This document shows positions 1 to 10,012 of a DNA stretch of 64,000 nucleotides, one piece after another. How positions within the stretch are numbered: position 1 is the first letter of the stretch; each line of letters opens with the position of its first letter. The stretch spans positions 1,426,001-1,490,000 of the forward strand of contig JACKHM010000001.1 in NCBI GenBank assembly GCA_020638995.1, read 5' to 3'. The notes beneath the pieces were generated by a model. That model was not told where the DNA came from and ran no database searches. It saw only the letters and a list, made by a program, of their open reading frames with translations. This DNA is from Planctomycetaceae bacterium (lineage in GTDB: Bacteria; Planctomycetota; Planctomycetia; Pirellulales; Pirellulaceae). Made by a program: the position numbers and the translations under genes.

Positions 1-3000
1 AAGTGCAAGTCTGTCTCGTCGTCGAATTCGCGGCCGGTGAATTGGTAGCGGGTGGCGGCTTCCGGATTCGACTGTGAGATAACATTGCCAAAGCCGTCGT
101 ACTTCAGGTGATTCGCTACCGTACCGCTGTTGTCGACGAGATCTCGGACCGAACCTAGGTGATCGGTTAAGTGCCACAAGACGTTACCCGCCGCACCTTC
201 CTGCGCAAAGACTTGATCAACCGCCGAGCCATGCAAGTAGCGCATCGACTCAACGGCTGGTTGCGGACCGCTGGCATCGGGATCGGTGAGTTCAACGATC
301 ACATCGTCGCCGTCGTAAACGAAATAGGTCGTCACGCCACCAACCGTTTTCGCGATCCGACGGTTGGCCGCATCGTAGGTGTAGTCGACAACTTGTGTTG
401 GCGCGGCCGTGGCGCTGGTCCGATCGGCAACTCGCACGAGGCGATTGCGATGGTCCCAAGCAAAATCGCGAACCGCGCCGCTGGCGAGAGTCGTTTGCTT
501 GACGAGATTGCCTTCGGCATCGTACTCGTAAGTATTCGTGCCGTCCGTCGCCAGCCGATTTCCGGCACCGGTCGCATAACCCATGCCATGACGCTGCGAA
601 GACGTGCGATTACCGGTCGCGTCGTAAGCATAGATTTCATCGGGATTCGCGGCGTCGGCGTGGTTCGCACCAGTCAGTTGATTGCGCGGGTCGTAACTGT
701 AATCGGTCGCGCCGTCGATATCGGTAATACGCGTGATGCGGCTGGCGGAATCGTATTGGTACGTGAACGAAGCGAGTACCGTGCCTGCTGCGTTGCGGTG
801 CGAAATAACCGACAGGCGATTCAGCGCGTCGAATGTGAAGTTGGTAGCAGCGACTACCGACGTTCCTGCCGCGTCGGAGGCACGAATTAGGGACGTTAGC
901 TGATTGAGCGAGTTGTAACCGAGGTCGACTCGCTTAGTCGCGACACCAGTTCCCTCCTGGCTAATCTGCGTCGTACGATTCAGAGCATCAAACTTGTTTG
1001 TGTTCGTCGCACCCGTCTGGCCGTTGATCGAATCGGCGACGGACAGCCGGTTCCCGACAGCGTCAAAACTTGCATCAAGCACGACGGTCGGCAGGCCGTT
1101 GGGGCCGCTCGTTCGTTCACTCGTCATGCGTCCTAAGGCGTCGTAAGTAAACACGAAGTCGCCGGTCGTGTCGTGCAGTTGAACGAGTCGGCTGGCCTCG
1201 TCATACATGTACTCGATCACATTCGCCTCGGTGCCATCAACGCTGACCCAATGTTCTCGCGTCACCCGACTGGCATCGTCATAGGCGTACTCGGTTCTGC
1301 GCCCCAGTGCATCGACCTTCAGGACGATGGCGTTTGTTCCATCATAGGAATAGGTGGTGATCGCACCGAGTGGATCGGTTTCCGCAATCATGCGGCCACG
1401 AGCATCGTATGCATACCGTGTGCTGTTTCCGGAGGCATCGGTTAAAGACGTGAGGTGATCGTCAAGATCATACGTGAACTTTGTCTGCCCTCCTGCCGCG
1501 TCGATCGATTCGATCATTCGGTTCCGAGCGTCGTAGACAAACCGGGAAGTATTGCCGAGAGGGTCGGTGACACGAGTGACGTTCCCATTCTGGTCATATT
1601 CGTTGCGTGTCACGTTTTGGCCGGGATCGGTTGTTGTCACAATTCGATCCCTTAAATCGTAGGTTCTGCGCGACAGATGGCCCTCGGGATCAGTCACACT
1701 CAACAGGTTTCCAGCAGCGTCATAACCGAACAACGTGATCGGCGATGCAAGTGGCCCGGCACCGTCTGGATCAGGCGAAGTAAGACGCGTCATTCGATTC
1801 AATGAGTCATACTGCATTTCCGCGCGGTTGCCGTTTCCGTCGATCGTCGCCGCCACATTGCCTGCCAAGTCATATTCGATCCGCTGTACCGACTGTTCGG
1901 GTAACCCTCTCGCGAATGTGATGGTAATGAGGCGTCCGTACTGGTCGTAGTCATAGTCAGTGACGTATCCAAGTGGATTCGTGATCGTGTCGATTTGCCC
2001 AGACACCGTATATGTAAACGTCGTGAGGAGATCGTCGCCCTCGCCAACCGTGCCGATAACCTGAATCGCTGATCGCACGTTCCCATTGGCAGGATCAATG
2101 TCAAATAGTGTTTGCCGGCCTTGCTCGTCGGTTTTGCTTGTGACTTGATTAAACACCGGTTCGTAAGTGAATCCCGTTTGGCTCAGCGTACCGCCGACAA
2201 GTGGAAGGGTTTGCTCTGCGAAGTGCGACACTTTCGCAGCATATTCCAGCGGATCGCCAAATGTTCCGCGCCTAACGAGCAAGTAATCTCCTGTCTGCGG
2301 GAAGTCAGCAACGGCTTCGAATGCAAATCGACCGGGCGTGATTTCCGTGGGATCGGTTGGCAGGTTGAATAGAACGTAGCTCTGCGGATCGCTCAGGTTT
2401 ACGATTGCATAGTTTCGGGAATCGACTTGGAACAACCGCTTCTCGCCGGCCACCGCGGTGAAACGCCACAACATATCGTCGTGAACACGAGTTAGTGTGC
2501 CAGTCGATTCGACATCAAGGCTCATTTGCGGCACCGTCGCCACGTCGAAAACTCGCAAGTACGAGTCGACATCCAGCTCCGTCCGAGCACCAACAACGAG
2601 TGGGCTACCATTGGGAATGGTGATCGCCGTGTTGCCGTAGCCGACGCTCGACTCCGCTGAAAAAGAGTTTGTATACGAGTACACGCTTGGTTGGTTGAAC
2701 GGCAGCAATTCGTTGAAATCATCCGGTGGAATCAAATCGACCCATACTTGTCGACCCGCACCGCGAACCTGGAAACGCATGCCCAAGTCGGCTTCGCTCC
2801 CAGGAGAAATCGTTTGCAATGTTCCCTGCTCGAGTGTCGGCAACTCTGCAAGTTGTCGGAATCGGAATCGGTATCGAGCGGGCTGCTCAAGCGGACCAAA
2901 TTGTCCATGCACTTGCGCGGTGTACGTCCCGGATCTCGGAAGCATCACGAAACTACTATTAGCGGCAGGAAGGACAGCTATCAATTCCCCCGAGGGCCCG

Positions 3001-6000
3001 AGCAGGTGCAGTGAAATGTACGAGGATTCTGTTGTAAAACCTGCTTCATACAGAATCCGAGAACCGGCATTTCCCGCAAATGTGGCAACGGTCTCTCCCT
3101 CCTGTGCCTCACCGTCGTGCAAGAAGTCGAACCCCGACGCGGTCACGTCCGGCTCGGACGCGTCCGCGATCGTCCAACGCGTGGGCACAGGCGTCGTCAG
3201 ACTCTGGTCTAGAGCCGCAACCAGGAGGTAATACGTGGCCGTTTCGCCGAAGGTCATCGTCAATGTCGATTCGTTCGCAGAATCCCGCAATTCAACTCCG
3301 CGATTTGTATACGCACGCAACGATGTATTCGCGGGATCCGATTGCGTAAACGTAACTCGCTGTCCCGCCGTCGCTGCAAATCGATAGACTTCGGTCGCCG
3401 CTCCGTTTTGTAACGGCCGTTCGAGCGGCGACAAAAACGTCGCTAGCGGGGACTCGGCCAAATCGAACAAGCGGTACTGATAGTCACGATGCACAACAGC
3501 ATCGCGGGCAACCGGCTGTAATGTCCACTCGATCCGATACGTACCGGTTTCGCCGAGTTGAAACGGGTCACCATCGGTTGTCGCGTCGATAAAAAACGGC
3601 ACAACATAACCGTTCGGATCCAGCATGGTCACCGACACGGGTTGGTCGAAAGACGTGTCGAACTGCCGCGAGTTGAAGTACAGCCACTGGCCAGCGCGGC
3701 CTTCAAACGTCTGGGTATCGACTTCAACCCAATCGAGGTTCCCAGTAACGGTTTGTCCGATCGTGATCGCAGCGGAAGATGTGTGTTGGCTATGCAATTG
3801 AAACCCGTAGGCGTTCGGAAGGTATGTCGGATCCTCCATGGTCGCGACCAGGAAATACTCCTTAGGGCCTTCGGGAGCAAAGGACCCCGTATGTAAGGTG
3901 AATCCAGCCGTGCCGTTCAGCACGCTGTCCCAAGACGTGCCGGACTCGCCGAAGACCTGGTATTGCGGAAGGATCGAGCCCAGCCGTTCAAAGAACATTG
4001 GCGAACCAGACTCGGCGGTAAAGCGATAGTAGTGCAAGTCATCTCCGACCGTGAATTCGCGAAGGATGTTCTGATCAAGGGTCAGCGGCCCGGCACGTCG
4101 CGCATCCAGCGATTGCCAGCGAAAACCCTCAGACAAGCTGCTGCTGTCGAATACGACTAGCGATTCCCCCCTTTCGTCAAGCGTGACAACTTGATTGGTC
4201 GCAAGATATGCGGGTTGGTCGTCGATGCGCCGCCGCGTGATGACCTGTTGACCGGGTTTGCCGGCGAGGCGATAGATCGCCGCTTCGCCGCTGTGAACGG
4301 TATCGCTCAGCGACTCACCGATAGAAAGAATTGGTGCATCAGCCAGATCGAGAATTCGGAACTTAAAGTCAGTTGGCCCAAATTGGCTGGGGTTTGCTGC
4401 GACGACGCGAAACTCGCCCGAGTCGTTCAAGCGGATCGATCCACCTTGATCGAAGATGCCCGTCAATGATTTGCCCACCGCGTCGAGCAATGTCAGGTCC
4501 GCAAAATCGCGATTAGGATCAGGCTGAAACTGTCGGTCGAAGTAAATCATCGTGCCTGCCGGAGCCGAGAAGCTGAAGGTCTGCTCTTCACCGACCTGCA
4601 ATGTTCCGGAATGCGTGAGACCGAGTCCCGACTTGGCGAGTGCTGTCAAAGGAGTCGTTACGGTCGCCGTAAAGCGGAACGGAACAACGTCACGCGTGAC
4701 CGAGGGGGAAGCTTCCCGCAGGACTACATACTCGCCGTCCGCTGGCACAACGAACTCGTATGCAGAGTCAACACCTTCTTGAGTGAAACTGTAGCCGCTT
4801 CCGTCGACGCCGCGCAACATCCAGTTCGCGTTGTTGATTGGAGCCTCATCAACGATTCGCAAACGCTGGTCGCGTTGGAGCGCGACGCGGTACACCAAAT
4901 CTTGTCCTACTGAAACATTGCCCGCATGGCTGCCGAGTTGCAACTGTGGAGCTTGGTCCAATGACAACAATTGCGCTACGTACTCGCCGACATTCGTTAT
5001 ATCGACTTGATAGGTTCCATCGACTGGCAAAAGGTCATAAACAAGGGACGGATCTGTGGTCAAATGCACGTTAATCGCTGATGAAGTGCCTTGAATCCGA
5101 TCGATGTACAACAGCTCGCCCGCTTTTCCTGCAAACGAATAGTGATCGGCCTGGCCATTGAACTGAATCGTGCCGGCTATCAGTCCGATGACTCCCGGGT
5201 CGTCCCCGATCCGAATCGACAGCGAGTCACGCGACGTCAGCAAGTTACCTCGATCGTCAAATGTATTTGCTCGGACGAAACCGCGGGCGTCGGTCGTCGT
5301 GATTGGCAAATTGTTGTCCTCGCGTTGGGTGGAAGGCATCGCGCCGAGCGAATCGCTGCGACGGACGACTTGTCCCGCTGGATCGAGATTTGCCATCATC
5401 CCATTTCCGTTACCGTCGAGTGAAGTCGCTACGACTTGATCCGAGAGGGATTCCATTTGTGCTGTCGGATTCATACCGATCGTCGAACCGGGTTTCGCGA
5501 TCGACTGAGCCTGCGGGGCGCGAATCACATAGGTGCTGCCATCTTTATGAACTCCGCCAATCGCTCGTCCGTGCGTTCCGTATTCGGTGGTCTCGTAACG
5601 ACCAAGCTGATCGACCTCACTGACGATGTGATGATCGGCGTCGTAACCCCATGTGCGTGAAGAACCATCGGGATCGGTAATCCGAGTCAGATTTCCGCTC
5701 GCGTCGTGCTCGAAGAGAGTCTGGCGGTTGGCAGGATCGGTGATCGAGCTAAGCAGACCGTTCGTGTAGGTGAACACTGTCACAAGATTGACTGGATCGG
5801 TGATCGACGTCAGTCGTCCCTGCGCGTCGTAGCCGTAACGTGTCGCGTTGTTATTGCGATCCGTCTCCGACACTAGTCGCCCATCGCCGTCGAACTGATA
5901 AACCATCCGATCCGGTGTCTCGCGGCGAAAGCGACCGTCGATCAGAAGCTTGAGTTCCGAAAAGTCGCCTGGAGGTGAGATGTACTTGTTCTGCTGTGCA

Positions 6001-8918
6001 TCAAATCGAAAGACCAATTCGCTGCCATCGCCATCGACAATCAACACGGTCCGATCCGCTTCCTCGGTCAATCGCTGCAATCCCACGATGCCCCAGCCCG
6101 CCCCGAACGGGCTTTCGATCTCATTCACGACAACGAGCGGATCGGAGTAGGTCGTCGCGGTACCCACGAACTGCGGAGGGGGCGGAACACAACTACTCCC
6201 GCCGCAGCCGCCCGGGGGCCGCAAAAAGTAGACGCCTGATTCGACGTCATATATGTAAACGCCGGTTGGCTCTGCACGCAAATCGACCTGCAACGCCGCG
6301 TCGGCCGACCCTGCCGAAGGCGGCAATTTCCAAAAGTGATAGTCCTGTCCGAGCCCCGTAAAGACTGGATATCCGCCAACTTCGTTCGGTGTGCCAGGTA
6401 CGACGTAGTGGAAGTTGCCGCGATCAATTGTCACTTTGGCAGCATATCGCACAGCGTCCGACAAGAACGGAAACAATTCGTCCGCACTCTGTAAATTGTC
6501 GGCACCGAAATGAATGATCGGTCGCGGATCGGCTCGTAGCGAGTCGTACACCAGTTGCACACCGCGTGCGATGCCCTGCGACTGATACATCGGCAAATCG
6601 TGCGACTCGATGATTGTGCCGGAGTATTGCTCGACGCGTGACGAAGCCTCGGAGTCATACTTGCAGGCATTGCAGCCTAGTTCGCCGGTTCGCGATTTGC
6701 CACGGCTCGGCGACGACACACCGGGCTCGCTGGCAAAGTGCCAACTGCTGTTACGTACGCCACCAGAAATCGTGTCGATGGTCTTGCCATCGGCACTAAC
6801 TTGCAGGTCGCCAACATCCTCGAACTCACCCGTGACCGGATTGATCGACCACAAGTCCATCACGGTTCCGGGGCCCCGGCCAGCTCGATTCGGCAACGAT
6901 AGCGGAGCCGGACGCGAGAAAACCATTTCGCCCGGTTGGATCGTCACGACGAGATCAGGGCTCAACCCCTCCGGCAATGCGGCGGGTGTGAGACTCGGTG
7001 GGACTTCGGTAATGCTGAGCGTGCCAGTGAACGGCGTTCCTTGCTGAGTCATCAAGGTGCCCGCCGCGACGAATACTTCAGCCATTTCCCCGGGTGCGAT
7101 CTCTTGGCGAACGGACATGTCGTGCATCGGATCGATCGTCGCGCCGCCCGCAACATTCAGCGCCGGCAGATAAATCGGTCGGTCGATGACATTGTTGACC
7201 GAGGTATAGATATCGTGTTCGAGGATTAACGGCAATTTCTCGGCAATGAACGGATAGGCCAGCGAACCGGAAAACAACTCGCCGCGCACCTTGATTGTAT
7301 CGCTGATAATCGTTCCACTGCCGAGGTCCAGCTGGAACGAACCATCCGCCATAGTGAGCCCCTGCACGGCACCGATTTCGACTTGCATTCCTGCAAGAGG
7401 CTGGCCATTGACTTGCAGCACTTTGCCGCTCACTCGCGTGGTCGTTTCTGTATCGGCGATGACGTTTAGCGTGACCGTCCGCGCCGCCAGGAGCGCTCCG
7501 TCACTGGCCACGACATCGAATGTATATGAGCCTATTTGATTAGGCGTGGGGCGGACGATATAGGTGCCGTCGCCTTGCACTGTGCTATTGGGCAGTTCGA
7601 GTGGCGAAGCACTGTCCGAGTCTGGGAATCGTAAAGAGTACGTGATCGCGTCGCCCTCGGGATCCGTCGCCGAGAACTGCGTGCGAAAGATTCCGCCGGG
7701 CGTGACAGTGAGAGGGCCGATGGCGGCTAGTGTTGGGGGGTGATTCGCGCCGCCAAATACTTGGGGTGACAGGACAAATGGCAAGTTGCCGGGGTTATCG
7801 AATTCAACCAACAGGCGTTCTGACCTCGCGTTCGTCGGCAAGCCACCGCGCGCAATCGCCGGAAAGAAATTGAGGTAGGGCGCGCCGCCAGGGATGGTTC
7901 CTGAAGGGTTGCGCAGCGTGACGCCAGCGGGCAAGTCGGGAAAAGCGACTGCAACGCTCTGCGCCAAACTGTCGCCTTGATTCTGCAATCGCAACTCGGC
8001 GGCATATCGCTGGGTTACGGAACTATATCGCACGTTCTCAACCTTTACAGCGACGTCATTCGCAGCTTCTACGTCCGTCAGATTGAATGCAGATCCTGCC
8101 ACATTTGTCGTTGCCGTGTCGAGCAGTAGAGGCATTGCGACTCCATCCAGGTCCACCTCGTTTAAGAGCGGTCGTATCGCCACGCGAGATCCATTGCCCC
8201 CGTCACCATTCAGCAGTTGCAACCGCAGTTCCGCCGTGTCCCGATCCGTCACATCCGACAAATCAATATCAACAATCTCTCCATCCCAACGAACTCGTCC
8301 GGGCACAAACTCAGCCCCGGCGTTGGAAAGCGAAAATAATGACGTGCCGTTCACGCCGCGGTCCAGAAGTGTTTGAGTCTGTTGATGAGGATCTACCAGG
8401 TAAATTGAAAACACATCGCTGCTACTCGTCGACGGGCCGCTCGTCTCCAGAGAGGGAATGACACGAAGACGGTAACTGCGGGTTCCCTCCGTCTGCCCGA
8501 CCGTTATCGTGACATTGCGCTCCGAGACGATTGATGGCCCTTCGCTTAGCAGATAGGGTATCGTCAGATTGAGATTCAACGCGTTGATGGCTTGTAGCGC
8601 GTCGAGCGGTGAAACGAAGTTATCACCACTCACGTCCCAATACGGTTTGTCGACCGACCGCTGTGTGGGCAACGGGTGCGACCCAAACTGAATCAATTCA
8701 TTGATGACTTGTAATGGATCGAGCGGTGAAAGCGCTCCATCGTCGCTGACATCTAACGCGTTTACTGGATTGCGCCACTCGACGGTCAGCAGACGACGGT
8801 CTTCAAGCGATTCAAAGAAAACGCGACGGGCGTGCTGAGTTCGACGCCGCGACTTGATTTCAGGTGGGAGAAAACTGCGAAAAACCGACGACAGCCAAGA
8901 AGCCGAACCGGTTCTCAT
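1..8918 (-). CDS. Giant secreted RHS/YD-repeat protein with dockerin-like repeats (3' end off window)
   Basis: The minus-strand frame is open from ATG 8918 to the window edge (about 2,972 codons; no stop reached). Residues 35-44 read FESLEDRRLL, the planctomycete LEPR-XLL-type N-terminal motif. Two dockerin type I-like repeats follow (about 56-75 and 95-115, with DVSDDG and DVSGDN calcium-loop patterns). Next come beta-sandwich regions, a cadherin/Ig-like domain (about 390-488) and a carboxypeptidase-regulatory-like domain (from about 490). A first YD-repeat block (about 950-1110, e.g. RYGYDAQGRLTSITDP) is separated from a second (about 2260-2940) by roughly 1,000 residues of repeated pre-peptidase-like beta modules with YxF, AGQ/AGE and GTY/GEY signatures. 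The visible end (YQFTGREFDDETDLH) is the start of the RHS-associated core, so any variable toxin tip lies off the window. Probably exported to the surface; function unknown. No good ribosome-binding site was seen at the chosen start. Confidence 0.88.
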   Translation of the reverse strand, partial: MRTGSASWLSSVFRSFLPPEIKSRRRTQHARRVFFESLEDRRLLTVEWRNPVNALDVSDDGALSPLDPLQVINELIQFGSHPLPTQRSVDKPYWDVSGDNFVSPLDALQAINALNLNLTIPYLLSEGPSIVSERNVTITVGQTEGTRSYRLRVIPSLETSGPSTSSSDVFSIYLVDPHQQTQTLLDRGVNGTSLFSLSNAGAEFVPGRVRWDGEIVDIDLSDVTDRDTAELRLQLLNGDGGNGSRVAIRPLLNEVDLDGVAMPLLLDTATTNVAGSAFNLTDVEAANDVAVKVENVRYSSVTQRYAAELRLQNQGDSLAQSVAVAFPDLPAGVTLRNPSGTIPGGAPYLNFFPAIARGGLPTNARSERLLVEFDNPGNLPFVLSPQVFGGANHPPTLAAIGPLTVTPGGIFRTQFSATDPEGDAITYSLRFPDSDSASPLELPNSTVQGDGTYIVRPTPNQIGSYTFDVVASDGALLAARTVTLNVIADTETTTRVSGKVLQVNGQPLAGMQVEIGAVQGLTMADGSFQLDLGSGTIISDTIKVRGELFSGSLAYPFIAEKLPLILEHDIYTSVNNVIDRPIYLPALNVAGGATIDPMHDMSVRQEIAPGEMAEVFVAAGTLMTQQGTPFTGTLSITEVPPSLTPAALPEGLSPDLVVTIQPGEMVFSRPAPLSLPNRAGRGPGTVMDLWSINPVTGEFEDVGDLQVSADGKTIDTISGGVRNSSWHFASEPGVSSPSRGKSRTGELGCNACKYDSEASSRVEQYSGTIIESHDLPMYQSQGIARGVQLVYDSLRADPRPIIHFGADNLQSADELFPFLSDAVRYAAKVTIDRGNFHYVVPGTPNEVGGYPVFTGLGQDYHFWKLPPSAGSADAALQVDLRAEPTGVYIYDVESGVYFLRPPGGCGGSSCVPPPPQFVGTATTYSDPLVVVNEIESPFGAGWGIVGLQRLTEEADRTVLIVDGDGSELVFRFDAQQNKYISPPGDFSELKLLIDGRFRRETPDRMVYQFDGDGRLVSETDRNNNATRYGYDAQGRLTSITDPVNLVTVFTYTNGLLSSITDPANRQTLFEHDASGNLTRITDPDGSSRTWGYDADHHIVSEVDQLGRYETTEYGTHGRAIGGVHKDGSTYVIRAPQAQSIAKPGSTIGMNPTAQMESLSDQVVATSLDGNGNGMMANLDPAGQVVRRSDSLGAMPSTQREDNNLPITTTDARGFVRANTFDDRGNLLTSRDSLSIRIGDDPGVIGLIAGTIQFNGQADHYSFAGKAGELLYIDRIQGTSSAINVHLTTDPSLVYDLLPVDGTYQVDITNVGEYVAQLLSLDQAPQLQLGSHAGNVSVGQDLVYRVALQRDQRLRIVDEAPINNANWMLRGVDGSGYSFTQEGVDSAYEFVVPADGEYVVLREASPSVTRDVVPFRFTATVTTPLTALAKSGLGLTHSGTLQVGEEQTFSFSAPAGTMIYFDRQFQPDPNRDFADLTLLDAVGKSLTGIFDQGGSIRLNDSGEFRVVAANPSQFGPTDFKFRILDLADAPILSIGESLSDTVHSGEAAIYRLAGKPGQQVITRRRIDDQPAYLATNQVVTLDERGESLVVFDSSSLSEGFRWQSLDARRAGPLTLDQNILREFTVGDDLHYYRFTAESGSPMFFERLGSILPQYQVFGESGTSWDSVLNGTAGFTLHTGSFAPEGPKEYFLVATMEDPTYLPNAYGFQLHSQHTSSAAITIGQTVTGNLDWVEVDTQTFEGRAGQWLYFNSRQFDTSFDQPVSVTMLDPNGYVVPFFIDATTDGDPFQLGETGTYRIEWTLQPVARDAVVHRDYQYRLFDLAESPLATFLSPLERPLQNGAATEVYRFAATAGQRVTFTQSDPANTSLRAYTNRGVELRDSANESTLTMTFGETATYYLLVAALDQSLTTPVPTRWTIADASEPDVTASGFDFLHDGEAQEGETVATFAGNAGSRILYEAGFTTESSYISLHLLGPSGELIAVLPAANSSFVMLPRSGTYTAQVHGQFGPLEQPARYRFRFRQLAELPTLEQGTLQTISPGSEADLGMRFQVRGAGRQVWVDLIPPDDFNELLPFNQPSVYSYTNSFSAESSVGYGNTAITIPNGSPLVVGARTELDVDSYLRVFDVATVPQMSLDVESTGTLTRVHDDMLWRFTAVAGEKRLFQVDSRNYAIVNLSDPQSYVLFNLPTDPTEITPGRFAFEAVADFPQTGDYLLVRRGTFGDPLEYAAKVSHFAEQTLPLVGGTLSQTGFTYEPVFNQVTSKTDEQGRQTLFDIDPANGNVRSAIQVIGTVGEGDDLLTTFTYTVSGQIDTITNPLGYVTDYDYDQYGRLITITFARGLPEQSVQRIEYDLAGNVAATIDGNGNRAEMQYDSLNRMTRLTSPDPDGAGPLASPITLFGYDAAGNLLSVTDPEGHLSRRTYDLRDRIVTTTDPGQNVTRNEYDQNGNVTRVTDPLGNTSRFVYDARNRMIESIDAAGGQTKFTYDLDDHLTSLTDASGNSTRYAYDARGRMIAETDPLGAITTYSYDGTNAIVLKVDALGRRTEYAYDDASRVTREHWVSVDGTEANVIEYMYDEASRLVQLHDTTGDFVFTYDALGRMTSERTSGPNGLPTVVLDASFDAVGNRLSVADSINGQTGATNTNKFDALNRTTQISQEGTGVATKRVDLGYNSLNQLTSLIRASDAAGTSVVAATNFTFDALNRLSVISHRNAAGTVLASFTYQYDSASRITRITDIDGATDYSYDPRNQLTGANHADAANPDEIYAYDATGNRTSSQRHGMGYATGAGNRLATDGTNTYEYDAEGNLVKQTTLASGAVRDFAWDHRNRLVRVADRTSATAAPTQVVDYTYDAANRRIAKTVGGVTTYFVYDGDDVIVELTDPDASGPQPAVESMRYLHGSAVDQVFAQEGAAGNVLWHLTDHLGSVRDLVDNSGTVANHLKYDGFGNVISQSNPEAATRYQFTGREFDDETDLH

Positions 8919-9151
8919 AGGCCAATCACTTGTGAAAGACTTGAAAAGCGCTCCATCCCCGCTAAGCCGAATCACTCTAAGCAGGCCTAAACTGAAATGC
9001 AATACTCCAGGTGTTCAAGAATTATCTGCCCGACTTGTCGGCGGGTTGCCGCCGATTCACCGTCCGGGAAGGAGACGATTCGCGTGAGCTATCTTTCCAT
9101 TAGTACCGGCGCCGACGTGGCGGATCCCTTGTTCCTAATATCCGGATTGTA

Positions 9152-10012
9152 ATGGCAGACGCCGAAATGCTTTGGATCGACAAAGTGATCGACGAGTTGG
9201 AGCGCCAACCTTGCTGTGGCTACCAAATCACAACACAGCCTGCCACCGAACCCACCGCACTGGCGGCAATGGTACTCGCCGCTCGCGGAAAACCGCGAGC
9301 GGCAGAACGTGCAGCTCAATGGCTCGCAGACTCTCAGGCGGATAACGGCTCGTTGGGAGTCCGCCAAGGTGCAGAGACTCCATGCTGGCCGACCAGCTTG
9401 GCGACCCTCGCTTGGCTCGCGATTGATCCGAGACGGTATGAGAAGCAGATTAAGGCCGCAATCGATTGGACGCTTTCAACTCAAGGCAAACCGATCGAGC
9501 CAACGGAAGATCTGGGCCATAATACTCAGTTGATTGCCTGGCCCTGGATTGATGGGACGCACTCCTGGGTCGAGCCGACGGCGTTGCATGTGCTTGCGTT
9601 GAAGGCGGCGGGATACAGTTCGCATTCTCGCACTCGCGAAGCAATCACACTGCTGATTGACCGTCAACTTGCGTCGGGCGGTTGTAACTACGGAAATACC
9701 GAAGTCCTTGGTCAGGTCCTGCTACCGCACGTGCAACCGACTGGCCTGGCAATGCTGGCTTTGGCGGGCGAGGCGGACGACGCGAGGAGAATCGAGAATT
9801 CGCTGGCCTATTTGACGCATTCACTGTCGGCAAAAACGACAACAGCCTCGCTGTGCTGGGGGCTCCTGGGGTTATCGGCTCACGATCGGCTGCCTCCCGA
9901 TGCCGACTTGTGGCTCGAGTCGGCGTACGGTCGCACGATTCGACGCGATCGATCGCCTTACAAAATGGCCTTGCTCGCGTTGGCGTCTACGGCCAAGAAA
10001 GGCGTTCTATGA
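9152..10012 (+). CDS. Alpha/alpha-toroid (prenyltransferase/squalene-cyclase repeat-like) protein
   Basis: 286 residues of helical repeats. Motifs such as PTALHVLALKAAGY, SGGCNYGN and PTGLAMLAL resemble the repeats of terpene-cyclase/prenyltransferase toroids (GGWNYG-type signatures). The protein is much shorter than squalene-hopene cyclases (about 630 residues), and no DxDD-type catalytic motif is evident, so an enzymatic role cannot be claimed. There is no signal peptide; it is probably cytoplasmic. The stop overlaps the start of the next gene by four bases (ATGA at 10009-10012), so it is translationally coupled to the DUF362 protein and likely acts with it. The upstream 233 bp divergent spacer to the RHS gene shows no recognisable signal. 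Confidence 0.8.
   Translation: MADAEMLWIDKVIDELERQPCCGYQITTQPATEPTALAAMVLAARGKPRAAERAAQWLADSQADNGSLGVRQGAETPCWPTSLATLAWLAIDPRRYEKQIKAAIDWTLSTQGKPIEPTEDLGHNTQLIAWPWIDGTHSWVEPTALHVLALKAAGYSSHSRTREAITLLIDRQLASGGCNYGNTEVLGQVLLPHVQPTGLAMLALAGEADDARRIENSLAYLTHSLSAKTTTASLCWGLLGLSAHDRLPPDADLWLESAYGRTIRRDRSPYKMALLALASTAKKGVL

Noticed and set aside
171..8461. Many plus- and minus-strand ORFs of 60-240 codons
   Set aside because: They are in other frames of the giant RHS gene, have no protein-like composition or ribosome-binding sites, and vanish once the continuous minus frame is accepted.
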